A stretch of 64,000 nt of DNA from Cellulophaga sp. BC115SP. GTDB taxonomy: Bacteria > Bacteroidota > Bacteroidia > Cytophagales > Spirosomataceae. The notes under the pieces were generated by a model. The model ran no database searches. It had not been told where the DNA came from and saw nothing but the letters and a program-made list of their open reading frames with translations. Shown in pieces: positions 41,301 to 49,972 of this stretch; the stretch's first letter is position 1, and every line of letters begins with the position of its first letter. The stretch spans positions 1 through 64,000 of the forward strand of contig NZ_JAAALB010000026.1 of NCBI RefSeq assembly GCF_009905545.1. Reading direction: 5' to 3'. Both the position numbers and the translations under genes were made by a program.

Positions 41301-42590
41301 TATTTCTACATAGTTGCGATCTGGACCTGGTACTACATAAGCCATTTTGGTACCATCTTGTGAAAACTTCAAATACCCTTGCGCTTTACCCACAGAGTCT
41401 ATTTTGGCACCAATACTAATTGTTTTGGAAATAGAAACCCCATTTTTTGTAACACGATACATACGATAGGTGTTATCACCATAGTCGTGGCTAACTACCC
41501 AATAAGTAGAGTCTTTTGGTACATAAACAGAGGTCACACTTTCGGTGGTGCTATTGCTATCTAAAGGAATATTTTTCTCAATAACTTTTCCCAAACCTCC
41601 ATCTCTACGCATATCAACAATAGAGTAAGTAAGCTTTTTAGTGCCATTTATATCGGTTGTGGTAAATACATAATACGTTGACTGACAACCTTTACAGGAT
41701 GGTACAGGTACAATTACGACCCCTTGCGTAGCAGTAGAACTACCAGCTAAGGGAATGCTAGAGGATACGGAGGGCATTAGTGTTCCGTCTGTACGATACA
41801 CGTTTTTACCATCTGAATAAAAGATGGTATTTCCTTTTGTATCAGTTATTCCTGCTACACCTTCTAGGGAGTTTGTTTTACCATTTCCATCGGCAGTTGG
41901 CTCGCCACTTTGAAACAAAATACCAGCACCTTGTCCAAAATACCAATATTCTTTAGGAGGTTGTGGTGGAGGAGGTACACAGAGCTTGACATTAAGTTTA
42001 TTTTCTGTAGAACAGCCCGTCAAGGTATCTGTCACTTGGACAGAATAACAAGTTGTTGAGTCTGCCAATACAGTTTGTGTTGTATCTCCTTTCGGAAACC
42101 AGATGTATTTAAACTGTGGTTCGGCACCCCCAGTTCGATAGGGGTCAAGTTTAAGTTTATCGCCTTTACAAATGGTAGTATCTTGTTGCGAAGGATCATT
42201 GCCCAGATAAAAAGGTCGTGGGGGCTGATTGATTGTAATAACTTTGGTGTATGTTACAGGGCCAGATGTTTCATTCCTTGTTAGTGTTACCGTATAAGTA
42301 CCTGCTGTAGCATACAAGTGAGCAGAATTTAGTCGAGTAGAGGTATTTTTGTTTCCACTGGTCGGGTCGCCAAAATTCCAAAGAACACTGGTTGCCTTCG
42401 TGATATGTAGGTCACGAAACTGCGTTGCGGCCGTTGAATCTGAGCACTCGGATAAACAAAGGTTTTTTACGGCAATATAATCTGGATTACTCGTAGTTTG
42501 TCCCATACCAACTACACTCATTCCTAGGAAAAGGAACGATACCAAAAGGATATGCAAAAAATACGGATATGATTTACCAAAATTTAACAT
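38364..42590 (-). CDS. Large T9SS type B surface protein with gliding-motility C-terminal domain
   Basis: This 1408-residue secreted protein has a signal peptide (about 1-30), a PKD-like domain (about 50-125: VLWNFGDPTSGNKNTSTRLNSAHLYATAGTYTVTL), a WD40/beta-propeller-like region (about 215-560: LKFSQDGTKMAYVVPGPDRNYVEIYD, GAEFSPDGNSLYTSL) and a run of Ig-like modules that share the hook W-S/N-TGATTP-x-I-x-V and G-x-Y-x-V-x-I (near 798, 1048, 1198 and 1268). A CHU_C C-terminal domain (about 1305-1395: IMVPNIFTPNNDGYNNTFKIFP ... IYNRWGELVF) acts as the type B secretion signal. It is divergent from a PorP/SprF gene, its likely secretion or anchoring partner. The ligand or role is unknown. Confidence 0.86.
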   Translation of the reverse strand: MLNFGKSYPYFLHILLVSFLFLGMSVVGMGQTTSNPDYIAVKNLCLSECSDSTAATQFRDLHITKATSVLWNFGDPTSGNKNTSTRLNSAHLYATAGTYTVTLTRNETSGPVTYTKVITINQPPRPFYLGNDPSQQDTTICKGDKLKLDPYRTGGAEPQFKYIWFPKGDTTQTVLADSTTCYSVQVTDTLTGCSTENKLNVKLCVPPPPQPPKEYWYFGQGAGILFQSGEPTADGNGKTNSLEGVAGITDTKGNTIFYSDGKNVYRTDGTLMPSVSSSIPLAGSSTATQGVVIVPVPSCKGCQSTYYVFTTTDINGTKKLTYSIVDMRRDGGLGKVIEKNIPLDSNSTTESVTSVYVPKDSTYWVVSHDYGDNTYRMYRVTKNGVSISKTISIGAKIDSVGKAQGYLKFSQDGTKMAYVVPGPDRNYVEIYDFADSTGAISNKKVIDLGKAPPTLYGAEFSPDGNSLYTSLTAGVTTLPPADPSIKSQLLQFDLTSKDSATISLSRKLIDSTSTKNFGALKIGPDSKIYMAVQGSTHLAVIGQPNIILQTGSKVDTLEYKLQGFDLAGKLSQLGLPNNTSVTPDQDQQSGISVGDTCLGAPTQFQANHLCGEKLKNTKTLWKVYKGPAPQQGQPETSFPVATLGGTGSDKDLQVSTTLSEPGLYHVTVTMANRCKSDTTLPAQEFTIKPMPNPDLGNDIQLCAASTTLDSKNTIANSHYFWQKDGGLLADTLSTLNVTQSGTYKVFVESNGCIKEDEIKVILAQAPPFAVADTNICQNSSIVLNAANSNLSNSTTYLWNTGATTPSITVSTTGKYTVTIKTLIGTTRCTVSDDIQVTARPKATFTSAITNPTACNAQDGTIALTNFSPTDNYSFIWKKNGSIVPSLRGSSLSGLGPGVYQVSISSPNTCYQNADFNLQPTKLPTTAITTRSTPVTCLTDGSITIMLGATNLFIPAKYVLLQQNNGVYDRVASGDMSSIFVKDKEYKISNLGVGTYQIVLETVEGCQYSTSPITLLKVASTQLSIEPPVVKCEGESVTLTLNQTPTGTVLWSTGATTPTINVQYAGIYSVTITSLDGKCNNSARTTVTFKASPKVSVTGPSFLCIGATPVQLRATPAGGTWSGSSNISATGLYTPATFIKTETITYSYTQNTCTGRGSVNISTVSKPYVDLGEDIVFCKNTSVIIGIPTDPNWTFRWSTGESTPQITPTKSGNYALLVSNGACNSSDDINVNILPIPFSSLKSEVPLCIADGKELELDPGNAGNTWKYEWSPSGATSQKIKVSSVGNYTVKITNLEGCSIKASTLVYDLCLPDIMVPNIFTPNNDGYNNTFKIFPRHILKEGFSLKIYNRWGELVFVSYDWEDEWDGKFRGVLAPPNSYAWEITYRPEYPEPNIGTPLQVKRGAVTVAW

Positions 42591-43031
42591 TTGTTCGTTA
42601 TCTATGTCGTGATACCCATCTTACAATTTACTCTAATAGACCGACAACTCAATTAAAGGGTTGTATATATACGCAGAGATGGCACTAGATTTGTAGAAAA
42701 AAATCATTTATTGAATAAACAAACTGCATAACTTTATGTTCAACAGTTATTTTAAACACAATTTTATATAATTTAACGAATAAGTAGGATATTAATTTTA
42801 AAGTAAACTCTAAAACGCTTTTTTACCTTCAAAAAGGTCTTTTTTTGTTAAAACTTAATATAAAAGTGCGATTCTAGCAGCTTTTTGTGCTCAAATGAGG
42901 TCATGTTATTAAAACCTATTTGGGCATTTCTCAAAATAGTTATGATTTAAGTTTTACGATAAGCTAGAAACCTATTCAATAAAATTTTAGAGATTTACCA
43001 AGAAATATGAGAAGTAACTTTTATCTATAAT
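42591..43031. other. Divergent intergenic region between T9SS protein and PorP genes
   Basis: 441 bp, very AT-rich, with no gene seen. A short ACCTT/AAGGT hairpin flanked by T runs is near 42820-42850. It presumably contains the promoters of both genes, but no consensus -33/-7 pair was recognised. Confidence 0.3.
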
Positions 43032-44099
43032 ATGTTAAGAAAATCTATTTTAGGCTTAGGAATATTACTGGGAACTGTGCTAGTTGCGTTGGGGCAAGAC
43101 CCTCAATACTCACAGTTTTATGCAGCTCCTTTATATCTTAACCCAGCATTTGCAGGTTCGGCTATGGCACCTCGTGTGAACTTTAATCACCGTAATCAGT
43201 GGCCTTCTCTCAGTGCAAACTTTGTTACTTCATCGCTTTCGGCAGATATGTATCTCGAAAGAATCAATAGTGGCGTAGGCTTGTTGATTACAAATGATAG
43301 ACAATTTTCAAATTTAAAAACTACCGATATTGGCGCAATTTATACATACCATCTCAAATTAAGCGATGGTCTATCTGCCAATCTCGGTGTACAAGGCTCG
43401 TATGTGAGTCGTAGTATCAATTTTGGGGATTATATTTTTGCAGATCAAATTCAGTCTTATCTCAATGGTGGCGGTTATCCGTCCAGCTATAATACCAGTG
43501 ACCCAATCGTGACTGGTGGATTTGCTCCTACGATTCAATACTGGGATTTTTCTTCGGGAGGAATTGTTTATTCAGAAAGATTTTGGGCTGGACTCTCAGT
43601 ACATCACATCAATCAGCCTAATCAGTCTTTTGGTAATGCTGATGCCAAACTGCCTATGAAAATAGGCGTACAGGCTGGATACAGAATTCCTTTAGCGGAT
43701 TATGAAATTGGGAATAATTTAGGAAGTCAAATAGAAAAAGAGAAAAGCTTAACGCCTGTAGTCCATTACAAACACCAAGGAGCATTTGACCAGTTGGATG
43801 TGGGTATGTACTTGACTTATTCGCCACTTGTACTTGGTGCTTGGTATAGAGGTATTCCATTAAAAACATATAAAAAAGACAATACGACTTACTTGAGCAA
43901 CGATGCTGCGGTTATTTTGATAGGGTATCGTCAAGATAATTTTTCGATTGGTTACAGCTACGACATGACTATTTCGAGTTTAGGCTCATCGACAGGAGGA
44001 GCACATGAGCTATCACTTTCTTATGTATTTTCAGATTTGTTTGATTCAAAACCAAAATATCGTCCACGGAAAGCAGAGCTTCGTTGTCCGAAATTCTAA
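43032..44099 (+). CDS. PorP/SprF family type IX secretion-associated membrane protein
   Basis: This 355-residue protein has a signal peptide (MLRKSILGLGILLGTVLVALG) and then the characteristic family start QDPQYSQFYAAPLYLNPAFAGSAMAPRVNFNHRNQWP (residues about 22-58). The remainder consists of alternating beta-strands ending in a barrel-like HELSLSYVF. Members sit in the outer membrane and are normally encoded next to a CHU_C-bearing cargo protein that they help secrete or attach. Here the cargo gene is divergent instead of cotranscribed. It ends before family B copy 4. Confidence 0.88.
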   Translation: MLRKSILGLGILLGTVLVALGQDPQYSQFYAAPLYLNPAFAGSAMAPRVNFNHRNQWPSLSANFVTSSLSADMYLERINSGVGLLITNDRQFSNLKTTDIGAIYTYHLKLSDGLSANLGVQGSYVSRSINFGDYIFADQIQSYLNGGGYPSSYNTSDPIVTGGFAPTIQYWDFSSGGIVYSERFWAGLSVHHINQPNQSFGNADAKLPMKIGVQAGYRIPLADYEIGNNLGSQIEKEKSLTPVVHYKHQGAFDQLDVGMYLTYSPLVLGAWYRGIPLKTYKKDNTTYLSNDAAVILIGYRQDNFSIGYSYDMTISSLGSSTGGAHELSLSYVFSDLFDSKPKYRPRKAELRCPKF

Positions 44100-44135
44100 A
44101 GATATTCACCAAACATGAGCCATTCCTACATTTAG

Positions 44136-44284
44136 CGATTGAGTGATTGAGTGGATGAGTGATTATGTTAATATTTTCATTCTAGCAGTAGAGACGCAAT
44201 GATTGCGTCTAAAGCCGAGTCATATGTAGTATTTTAGTATCAAAAAAAGGGGGCGGAAAATATTTTCCGCCCCCTTTTTTGATG
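44136..44284. repeat. Family B element with bidirectional terminator, copy 4 (diverged stem)
   Basis: GATTGAGTGATTGAGTGG ... GTAGAGACGCAATGATTGCGTCTAAA is followed by a stem at about 44239-44283. Here the stem sequence is AAAAAAAGGGGGCGGAAAA with the complementary right arm, so both arms have changed together compared with copies 1-3. It lies between convergent porP and ettA. Confidence 0.78.
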
Positions 44285-44361
44285 AAAACTTGAAGAGTAG
44301 CCCCAATCTTAAAATTCGGGATAACTCATGAGTGCTTCTAGTCAATAGATGACCCTGAATA

Positions 44362-46029
44362 CTATTGTAACTTTTTGTATCTGATACGTTTTGGTGTGGC
44401 ATCTGAGCCTAAGCGTTTACGACGATTTTCCTCGTAGTCAGAGAAGTTACCTTCAAACCAATATACTTGAGAATCGCCTTCGAATGCCAAGATATGCGTA
44501 GCCACACGGTCAAGGAACCAACGGTCGTGGGAAATAACTACGGCACAACCACCAAAGTTTTCAAGAGCTTCTTCCAAAGCACGCAAGGTATTTACGTCGA
44601 GGTCGTTGGTAGGTTCATCTAAAAGTACCAAGTTAGCACCCTCTTTCAACATCATTGCCAAGTGAACACGGTTACGCTCCCCACCCGAAAGGTTGGCAAT
44701 TTTCTTTTCTTGATCAGCACCTGCAAAGTTGAACTTACTTACGTAAGCACGAGCATTAACTTGCTTGTTGCCTAACATAATTTGCTCTGTACCCCCAGAA
44801 ATAGTTTCAAAAACAGATTTTCCTGCATCTAAAAGATGGTGTTCTTGGTCTACATAAGTCATTTTAACAGTATCTCCGACTTCGAATGTTCCTGAATCAG
44901 GTGTTTCTTGACCTGAGATAAGCTTAAATAATGTCGATTTACCAGCACCGTTTGGTCCGATAATACCTACAATACCAGCTGGAGGCAATGAGAAACTAAG
45001 GTTTTCGAATAATAATTTATCGCCATAAGCTTTTGATACATTATTTACTTCAATAACCTTATTACCCAAGCGTGGTCCTGGCGGGATAAATAATTCTAGC
45101 TTATCTTCTTTTTGTTTGTTTTCTTCCGAAAGGAGTTTTTCATAAGCACCCAAACGAGCTTTAGATTTGGCCTGACGGGCTTTTGGAGCCATACGTACCC
45201 ATTCTAATTCACGTTGTAATGTTTTCTGACGCTTAGATTCGGTTTTCTCTTCCATAGCCAAGCGGTTTTGCTTTTGCTCTAACCATGAAGAATAATTTCC
45301 TTTCCATGGAATACCTTCGCCACGGTCAAGTTCCAAAATCCAACCAGCTACGTTGTCTAAGAAATAACGGTCGTGGGTTACAGCAATGACTGTTCCTTTA
45401 TATTGACGAAGGTGTTCTTCCAACCACAATACCGATTCAGCATCGAGGTGGTTGGTAGGTTCATCGAGCAATAATACGTCTGGCTCTTGCAACAACAAAC
45501 GACAAAGCGCCACACGACGTTTTTCACCACCAGAAAGATTGCCTACTAATGCCTCTGATGGAGGACAACGTAGTGCATCCATAGCTTTTTCGAGGCGAGT
45601 ATCCAATTCCCAAGCATTGAAGTGATCTAGTTTTTCTTGTACTTCTCCTTGGCGAGCCAATAATTTATCGAAGTCAGCATCTGGGTCGCCAAAAGCTTCG
45701 TTGATTTCGTCAAACTCTTTTAAAAGCCCAACAATTTCAGCGACGCCCTCTTCTACAATTTCTTTAACCGTTTTGGTTGGGTCTAATTTAGGCTCTTGCT
45801 CAAGCATTCCTACAGTATAACCTGGCGAAAACACCACATCGCCTGTGTAGCTCTTGTCTATACCTGCAATTACTCGTAACAACGACGATTTACCAGCACC
45901 GTTTAGACCAAGCACCCCAATTTTGGCACCGTAGAAAAACGAGAGATAGATATTTTTGAGAATTGTTTTTTGTGGTGGAACAGTTTTAGAAACCCGTTCC
46001 ATTGAAAAAATAATGGTTTCTTGACTCAT
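44362..46029 (-). CDS. ettA: Energy-dependent translational throttle protein EttA (ABC-F)
   Basis: This 555-residue soluble protein has two ABC domains and no membrane part. ABC1 has Walker A GLNGAGKSS near 40, signature LSGGEKRR near 165 and Walker B LLLDEPTNHLD near 188. ABC2 has GPNGAGKST near 358, LSGGERNR near 445 and LLDEPTNDLD near 468. The family arm (about 90-135) and the charged inter-domain linker (about 245-320) are present. It binds the ribosomal E site and gates elongation according to the ATP/ADP ratio. A TATCTTTG box lies about 205 nt upstream. Confidence 0.93.
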   Translation of the reverse strand: MSQETIIFSMERVSKTVPPQKTILKNIYLSFFYGAKIGVLGLNGAGKSSLLRVIAGIDKSYTGDVVFSPGYTVGMLEQEPKLDPTKTVKEIVEEGVAEIVGLLKEFDEINEAFGDPDADFDKLLARQGEVQEKLDHFNAWELDTRLEKAMDALRCPPSEALVGNLSGGEKRRVALCRLLLQEPDVLLLDEPTNHLDAESVLWLEEHLRQYKGTVIAVTHDRYFLDNVAGWILELDRGEGIPWKGNYSSWLEQKQNRLAMEEKTESKRQKTLQRELEWVRMAPKARQAKSKARLGAYEKLLSEENKQKEDKLELFIPPGPRLGNKVIEVNNVSKAYGDKLLFENLSFSLPPAGIVGIIGPNGAGKSTLFKLISGQETPDSGTFEVGDTVKMTYVDQEHHLLDAGKSVFETISGGTEQIMLGNKQVNARAYVSKFNFAGADQEKKIANLSGGERNRVHLAMMLKEGANLVLLDEPTNDLDVNTLRALEEALENFGGCAVVISHDRWFLDRVATHILAFEGDSQVYWFEGNFSDYEENRRKRLGSDATPKRIRYKKLQ

Positions 46030-46570
46030 TGTTTTTTTGTTTTATTCTAAAGGTCTATTTATATTAGTAAAATGAATATCTGGAGCCTTACGTAGCCTTT
46101 CAATAAAATGCTTGAAGCTCAATACTTTTAAGAAAAAGGATGAGTAAAGTACTAGAATTATTGACTTTAATTCAAGCAAAGTAAGTTCGGCGTCTGTAGG
46201 TTTTAGCAATTAAAAAAACTAAGAAATAAATTTGTCAAAGATACTAAAAGCAGAGTGGGGATTCAGTGTATAAGGCTTAGTTTTTATTTCCATTGGTAAT
46301 TCATAGCGATTTTAGCATGTTAATGTTAAATTTTGTCCGAATAATGGATAATCGATATGTATAATTATATTTTTTATTGAAATTCAGTATATTGCAAAAA
46401 AAATATCAAACTAATAACCGATAAAAATCCACCAACAATCAATAAATTTGTCTTATTAATTCAAATAGGTTATTAACTAGATTTTTCATTCATTTTATTA
46501 AATTATTTATTCAGTTAGATAAAATAAATGAAGTACTCAAAATCAAAAAAGCTAATATTTAACCTAAACC
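46030..46570. other. AT-rich divergent intergenic region
   Basis: 541 bp between ettA and the DUF349 gene with no gene seen. An exact minus-strand -7 box TATCTTTG lies at 46236-46243 and would give ettA a 5' UTR of about 200 nt. The plus-strand part is extremely AT-rich, and no consensus promoter was recognised for the DUF349 gene. Confidence 0.4.
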
Positions 46571-46624
46571 ATGAATCCCGTTAGAGCTATGAGCATTGCC
46601 AAAAACTCTAACCACGCAACGTAA
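46571..46624 (+). CDS. Possible 17-codon upstream ORF before the DUF349 gene
   Basis: The ATG-started frame MNPVRAMSIAKNSNHAT ends in TAA 4 nt before the ATG of the DUF349 gene, a spacing that would allow translational coupling. There is no family evidence, and it may be chance. Confidence 0.25.
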   Translation: MNPVRAMSIAKNSNHAT

Positions 46625-46628
46625 ACCA

Positions 46629-47909
46629 ATGGAAAATACAGTAAAAAACCCTGCCGAGTATGGCTATTGTAAAGATGGTAAGGTCTATTTAAAAGGATAT
46701 TTGGAATACCCAGACCGCCTGATTGGTGTTGTTCGTAACACCGAAGAAGAAGCTCTTCAGTATTTTGTTAATCGCTTTGCTATCGCAGAAAACAAAGTGA
46801 ATTTGCTTTTCTCTCAAGTAGATGAAGCTCAAAACAAAGGCTCTTACCTAACTAAATTACTCCAACTACGTAAAAACCTCGTAGAGTTTGATGGTTTGGG
46901 TAATTTCGTACCTCTACTTCACAAGTTGGATGAGTTAGAATTGCAGTTGCGTGAGCTAATTCTAAACAATCAAATCAAAAATCTTGAAATAAAGAGAGCT
47001 TTGATTGAGGAAGCTAATCAAGCTGGTGCTATTGATGACTGGGCTAGAGCGACTGATGTCATTATGGAAATCAAAACCAAATGGCTGAAGACTGGTCCTG
47101 TTGATAAAGCATTGCAAGATGGCATTGAAACTGAATTTAATGGTATCGTTGACAATTTCTTCGTTCGTCGTCGTGAATACTATGCTGAGAAAAATCGTAT
47201 CATTGACGAGAAGTTGGCTCAATTGCAACGTATCGTTGATAGTGCTCGTGCATTGCGTTACGAACAAGATGTAGATGCTGGTTTCCAAAAAGTAAAAGAT
47301 TTACAACGTGAATGGAAAACCATCTCTCAAGTACCGCCTAAAAAGCAATCTATGCTTTGGAAGCAATTCAAGCGTTCTTCTGATTTCTTCTTCGAGCGTT
47401 ATAACAATGTGAAGGGAATTGTATCGAAACCAAGAATCGATCCTCGTGCTCAACAAATGATGGACATGACTACCGAATTGGAGCGTAACTTCCCAGATCA
47501 ACCAAATATTCCACAAACAGCAGAAAAAGCAAAAGCATATCTTGTAAAATGGAAAGAGCTTTCGACTTTGGCAAAAAGTGTGGATAGAAACTTGGCAGAA
47601 CGTTTCCGTAACATTTGCGATAAGATTTTCGAAATGAACTACTTGTTGCGTGTTATCTCATACCGTCACCCTGCTTTGCACGAAAAACCACGTATCGAGC
47701 AGTTGAAGATTATGATTAACCAAATGGATTATATGACGAAGAAAGAGAAAAACGAACTAGACTCGTTTATTTCTGAATCGCAATACTCTGGTCAAATGAA
47801 TGACAAGTTGGTTATCAATAAAATCAATACACAAAAGCGCAAAATTTCAATGAAAGAAACGCTTTTGGTAGAGTTCAAGAAAGAACTAGAAACTTTGTTG
47901 GGTCAGTAA
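46629..47909 (+). CDS. DUF349 family coiled-coil protein
   Basis: This 426-residue, charged, mostly helical cytoplasmic protein starts at the ATG at 46629; a TTG 33 nt upstream in the same frame is less likely. It shows three or more repeats of the DUF349 type: ARATDVIMEIKTKWLKTGPVDKAL near 140, GFQKVKDLQREWKTISQVPPKKQSMLWKQFKRSSDFFFERY near 230, and AYLVKWKELSTLAKSVDRNLAERFRNICDKIFE near 308. Each has the W-K-x-x-G/S/P and F-x-x-x-x-D/N-x-F/Y hallmarks. The function of the family is unknown. It ends at a shared bidirectional terminator. Confidence 0.85.
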   Translation: MENTVKNPAEYGYCKDGKVYLKGYLEYPDRLIGVVRNTEEEALQYFVNRFAIAENKVNLLFSQVDEAQNKGSYLTKLLQLRKNLVEFDGLGNFVPLLHKLDELELQLRELILNNQIKNLEIKRALIEEANQAGAIDDWARATDVIMEIKTKWLKTGPVDKALQDGIETEFNGIVDNFFVRRREYYAEKNRIIDEKLAQLQRIVDSARALRYEQDVDAGFQKVKDLQREWKTISQVPPKKQSMLWKQFKRSSDFFFERYNNVKGIVSKPRIDPRAQQMMDMTTELERNFPDQPNIPQTAEKAKAYLVKWKELSTLAKSVDRNLAERFRNICDKIFEMNYLLRVISYRHPALHEKPRIEQLKIMINQMDYMTKKEKNELDSFISESQYSGQMNDKLVINKINTQKRKISMKETLLVEFKKELETLLGQ

Positions 47910-47928
47910 GATTTGATAAAGAAGCAAT

Positions 47929-47970
47929 AAAGAAAAATCCCTTTGGTGAGAGCCAAAGGGATTTTTCTTT
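47929..47970. terminator. Bidirectional terminator between DUF349 gene and trpB
   Basis: A perfect 18-bp stem (AAAGAAAAATCCCTTTGG and complement) with the 6-nt loop TGAGAG. A/T-rich outer pairs supply T tracts in both directions. It ends the trp operon on the minus strand. Confidence 0.88.
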
Positions 47971-47990
47971 ATATCAATCAAATCAAAGTC

Positions 47991-49178
47991 CTACAAATGC
48001 TTCATATAAGTTGCTAAATCTTTATCGCCACGACCAGAAAGGTTGATTACTACCGTTTCGTTGGATTTAGCTCCTAATTCTTCCAATGCCGCTAAGGCAT
48101 GAGCAGATTCCAACGCAGGAATAATCCCTTCTAGTTTTGATAATTGAAAACCAGCTTTCAAGGCAGCTTCATCAGTAATAGCAAAGAATTTCGCACGCTT
48201 AGTGTCAAATAAATGTGCGTGCATAGGACCGATGCCAGGGTAATCCAAACCTGCTGAGATAGAGTGAGGCTCTACCACTTGACCATCTTCGGTTTGCATC
48301 AAGATACTACGACTGCCATGTAATACGCCTGGCTTGCCCAAAAATGTTGTGGCTGCCGAGAAACCAGAACTAATACCATGACCACCTGCTTCTACTGCAA
48401 CTAATTGCGTTTGGGCGTCATCTAAGAAATGATAGAAAGCACCTGCCGCATTTGAGCCACCACCTACACAAGCAATCACATAATCAGGATTCGTTTTTCC
48501 TGTTTTTTCTTGTAACTGCCATTTGATTTCTTCTGAAATAACAGATTGAAAACGTGCTACCATATCAGGATATGGGTGAGGACCTACAACTGAGCCAATG
48601 ATATAGTGAGTATCTACAGGGTTGTTAATCCAGTGGCGCATGGCGTCGTTAGTGGCATCTTTCAAGGTCTTTGAACCACTTTTGGCTGCACGAACTTCAG
48701 CTCCAAGCATTTTCATACGTGCTACGTTTGGTGCTTGGCGCTCAATATCGATTTCACCCATGTACACAATACACTCCAAGCCCATCAAGGCACATACCGT
48801 TGCTGTTGCAACACCATGTTGACCAGCACCAGTTTCGGCTACGATACGTCTTTTGCCCAAACGTTTAGCCAATAATGCCTGCCCGATGGTATTGTTTACT
48901 TTGTGTGCGCCTGTATGACACAAGTCTTCACGCTTTAAGTAAATGGTAGTATTATATTTTTCAGAAAGACGTTCTGCTAAAAACAACGGCGTTGGACGAC
49001 CTACATAGTCTTTCAATAAAGCGTCAAATTCAGCTTTGAAAGCAGGGTCATTGATAATACTCAAATAATTATTTTTGAGTTCCTCTACATTAGGATACAA
49101 CATTTCAGGGATAAAAGCCCCTCCAAATTCGCCGTAGTATCCTTTTTCGTTTACATTATATTGTTGAGCTGTAGTCAT
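47991..49178 (-). CDS. trpB: Tryptophan synthase beta chain
   Basis: This 395-residue PLP enzyme condenses indole with serine. The start is taken at ATG 49178 ([25 protein letters not shown]); the frame extends three codons further only to a TTG. The PLP-Lys is in [19 protein letters not shown] (about 80-98), the catalytic Glu region is [14 protein letters not shown] (about 105-118), and the phosphate loop is [10 protein letters not shown] (about 228-237). It is the last gene of the operon. The alpha subunit gene trpA lies elsewhere. Confidence 0.95.
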   Translation of the reverse strand: MTTAQQYNVNEKGYYGEFGGAFIPEMLYPNVEELKNNYLSIINDPAFKAEFDALLKDYVGRPTPLFLAERLSEKYNTTIYLKREDLCHTGAHKVNNTIGQALLAKRLGKRRIVAETGAGQHGVATATVCALMGLECIVYMGEIDIERQAPNVARMKMLGAEVRAAKSGSKTLKDATNDAMRHWINNPVDTHYIIGSVVGPHPYPDMVARFQSVISEEIKWQLQEKTGKTNPDYVIACVGGGSNAAGAFYHFLDDAQTQLVAVEAGGHGISSGFSAATTFLGKPGVLHGSRSILMQTEDGQVVEPHSISAGLDYPGIGPMHAHLFDTKRAKFFAITDEAALKAGFQLSKLEGIIPALESAHALAALEELGAKSNETVVINLSGRGDKDLATYMKHL

Positions 49179-49228
49179 TTGACACAAATAATTTTAAGAT
49201 ATGATTGTCTTTGGCTTTGTCACCTCTT

Positions 49229-49870
49229 TTACATTTCAACTTCTTCTGGTTTTAAGATTTTGATTAATTCACTTAGTTTATCAATATCCTTTAGCCCAGG
49301 TTCAAGTTCAAACTTACTGTTTACGTCAATTGCATGAATCCGTAATTGCTTTAAATCTAAGGTTTGAGCAGCATTTGCCAAACCTACACCACCTGCCAAG
49401 AAAAATGGTTTTTCGTTATCATAACGACTCAATAAAGACCAATCGAACGCCTGTCCTGTACCACCAACTTGTTCACCTACTTTGGTATCGAACAAGAAGA
49501 AATCACAATGAGGTTTGTAATTATGTAGCTTGGCAAAGTTGAAAGTACTGTCTACCGAAAAAGCTTTGATAATATTAACGCCTTTAAACTTCAAATTTTT
49601 ACAAAAATCAGGAAGTTCTTCTCCGTGTAGTTGAACATAATCCAAACTGTATTTTTTGACTGTATCCAAAATATAGGCTTGCGAAGCATTGACAAAAACA
49701 CCTACCTTTTTGGTTGACTTAGGAAAGGATTTCAATAAATCTTCATCAAGCTCAGTTCCGACAAATCGGCTTGATTTATGATAAAAAATAAAACCCATGT
49801 AGTCAGGTTGTAAGGCTAATACTTCACGGATGTTTTCGGCATCACGCATTCCACATATTTTTAGTCTCAT
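49229..49870 (-). CDS. trpF: Phosphoribosylanthranilate isomerase
   Basis: This 213-residue TIM-barrel enzyme performs the Amadori rearrangement in tryptophan synthesis. It begins MRLKICGMRDAENI (catalytic Cys 6), then MGFIFYHKSSRFV (about 26-38), VQLHGEE (about 79-85), the catalytic Asp in FFLFDTKVGEQVGGTGQAFDW (about 123-143) and FLAGGVGLANA (about 156-166). The C-terminal HAIDVNSKFELEPGLKD is typical. There is a 102-bp gap to trpC, the largest in the operon, with a TATTTTTG box (minus, 49912-49919) that might be an internal promoter. Confidence 0.94.
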   Translation of the reverse strand: MRLKICGMRDAENIREVLALQPDYMGFIFYHKSSRFVGTELDEDLLKSFPKSTKKVGVFVNASQAYILDTVKKYSLDYVQLHGEELPDFCKNLKFKGVNIIKAFSVDSTFNFAKLHNYKPHCDFFLFDTKVGEQVGGTGQAFDWSLLSRYDNEKPFFLAGGVGLANAAQTLDLKQLRIHAIDVNSKFELEPGLKDIDKLSELIKILKPEEVEM

Positions 49871-49972
49871 ATCTTGACGTTAGTTGTTAGGAATTTGACG
49901 TTCTTAAAAAACAAAAATACTGAAAAAACATGACATTTTTGTGGAAACAAGGGTGCTAAAAAGCCATTTAAT

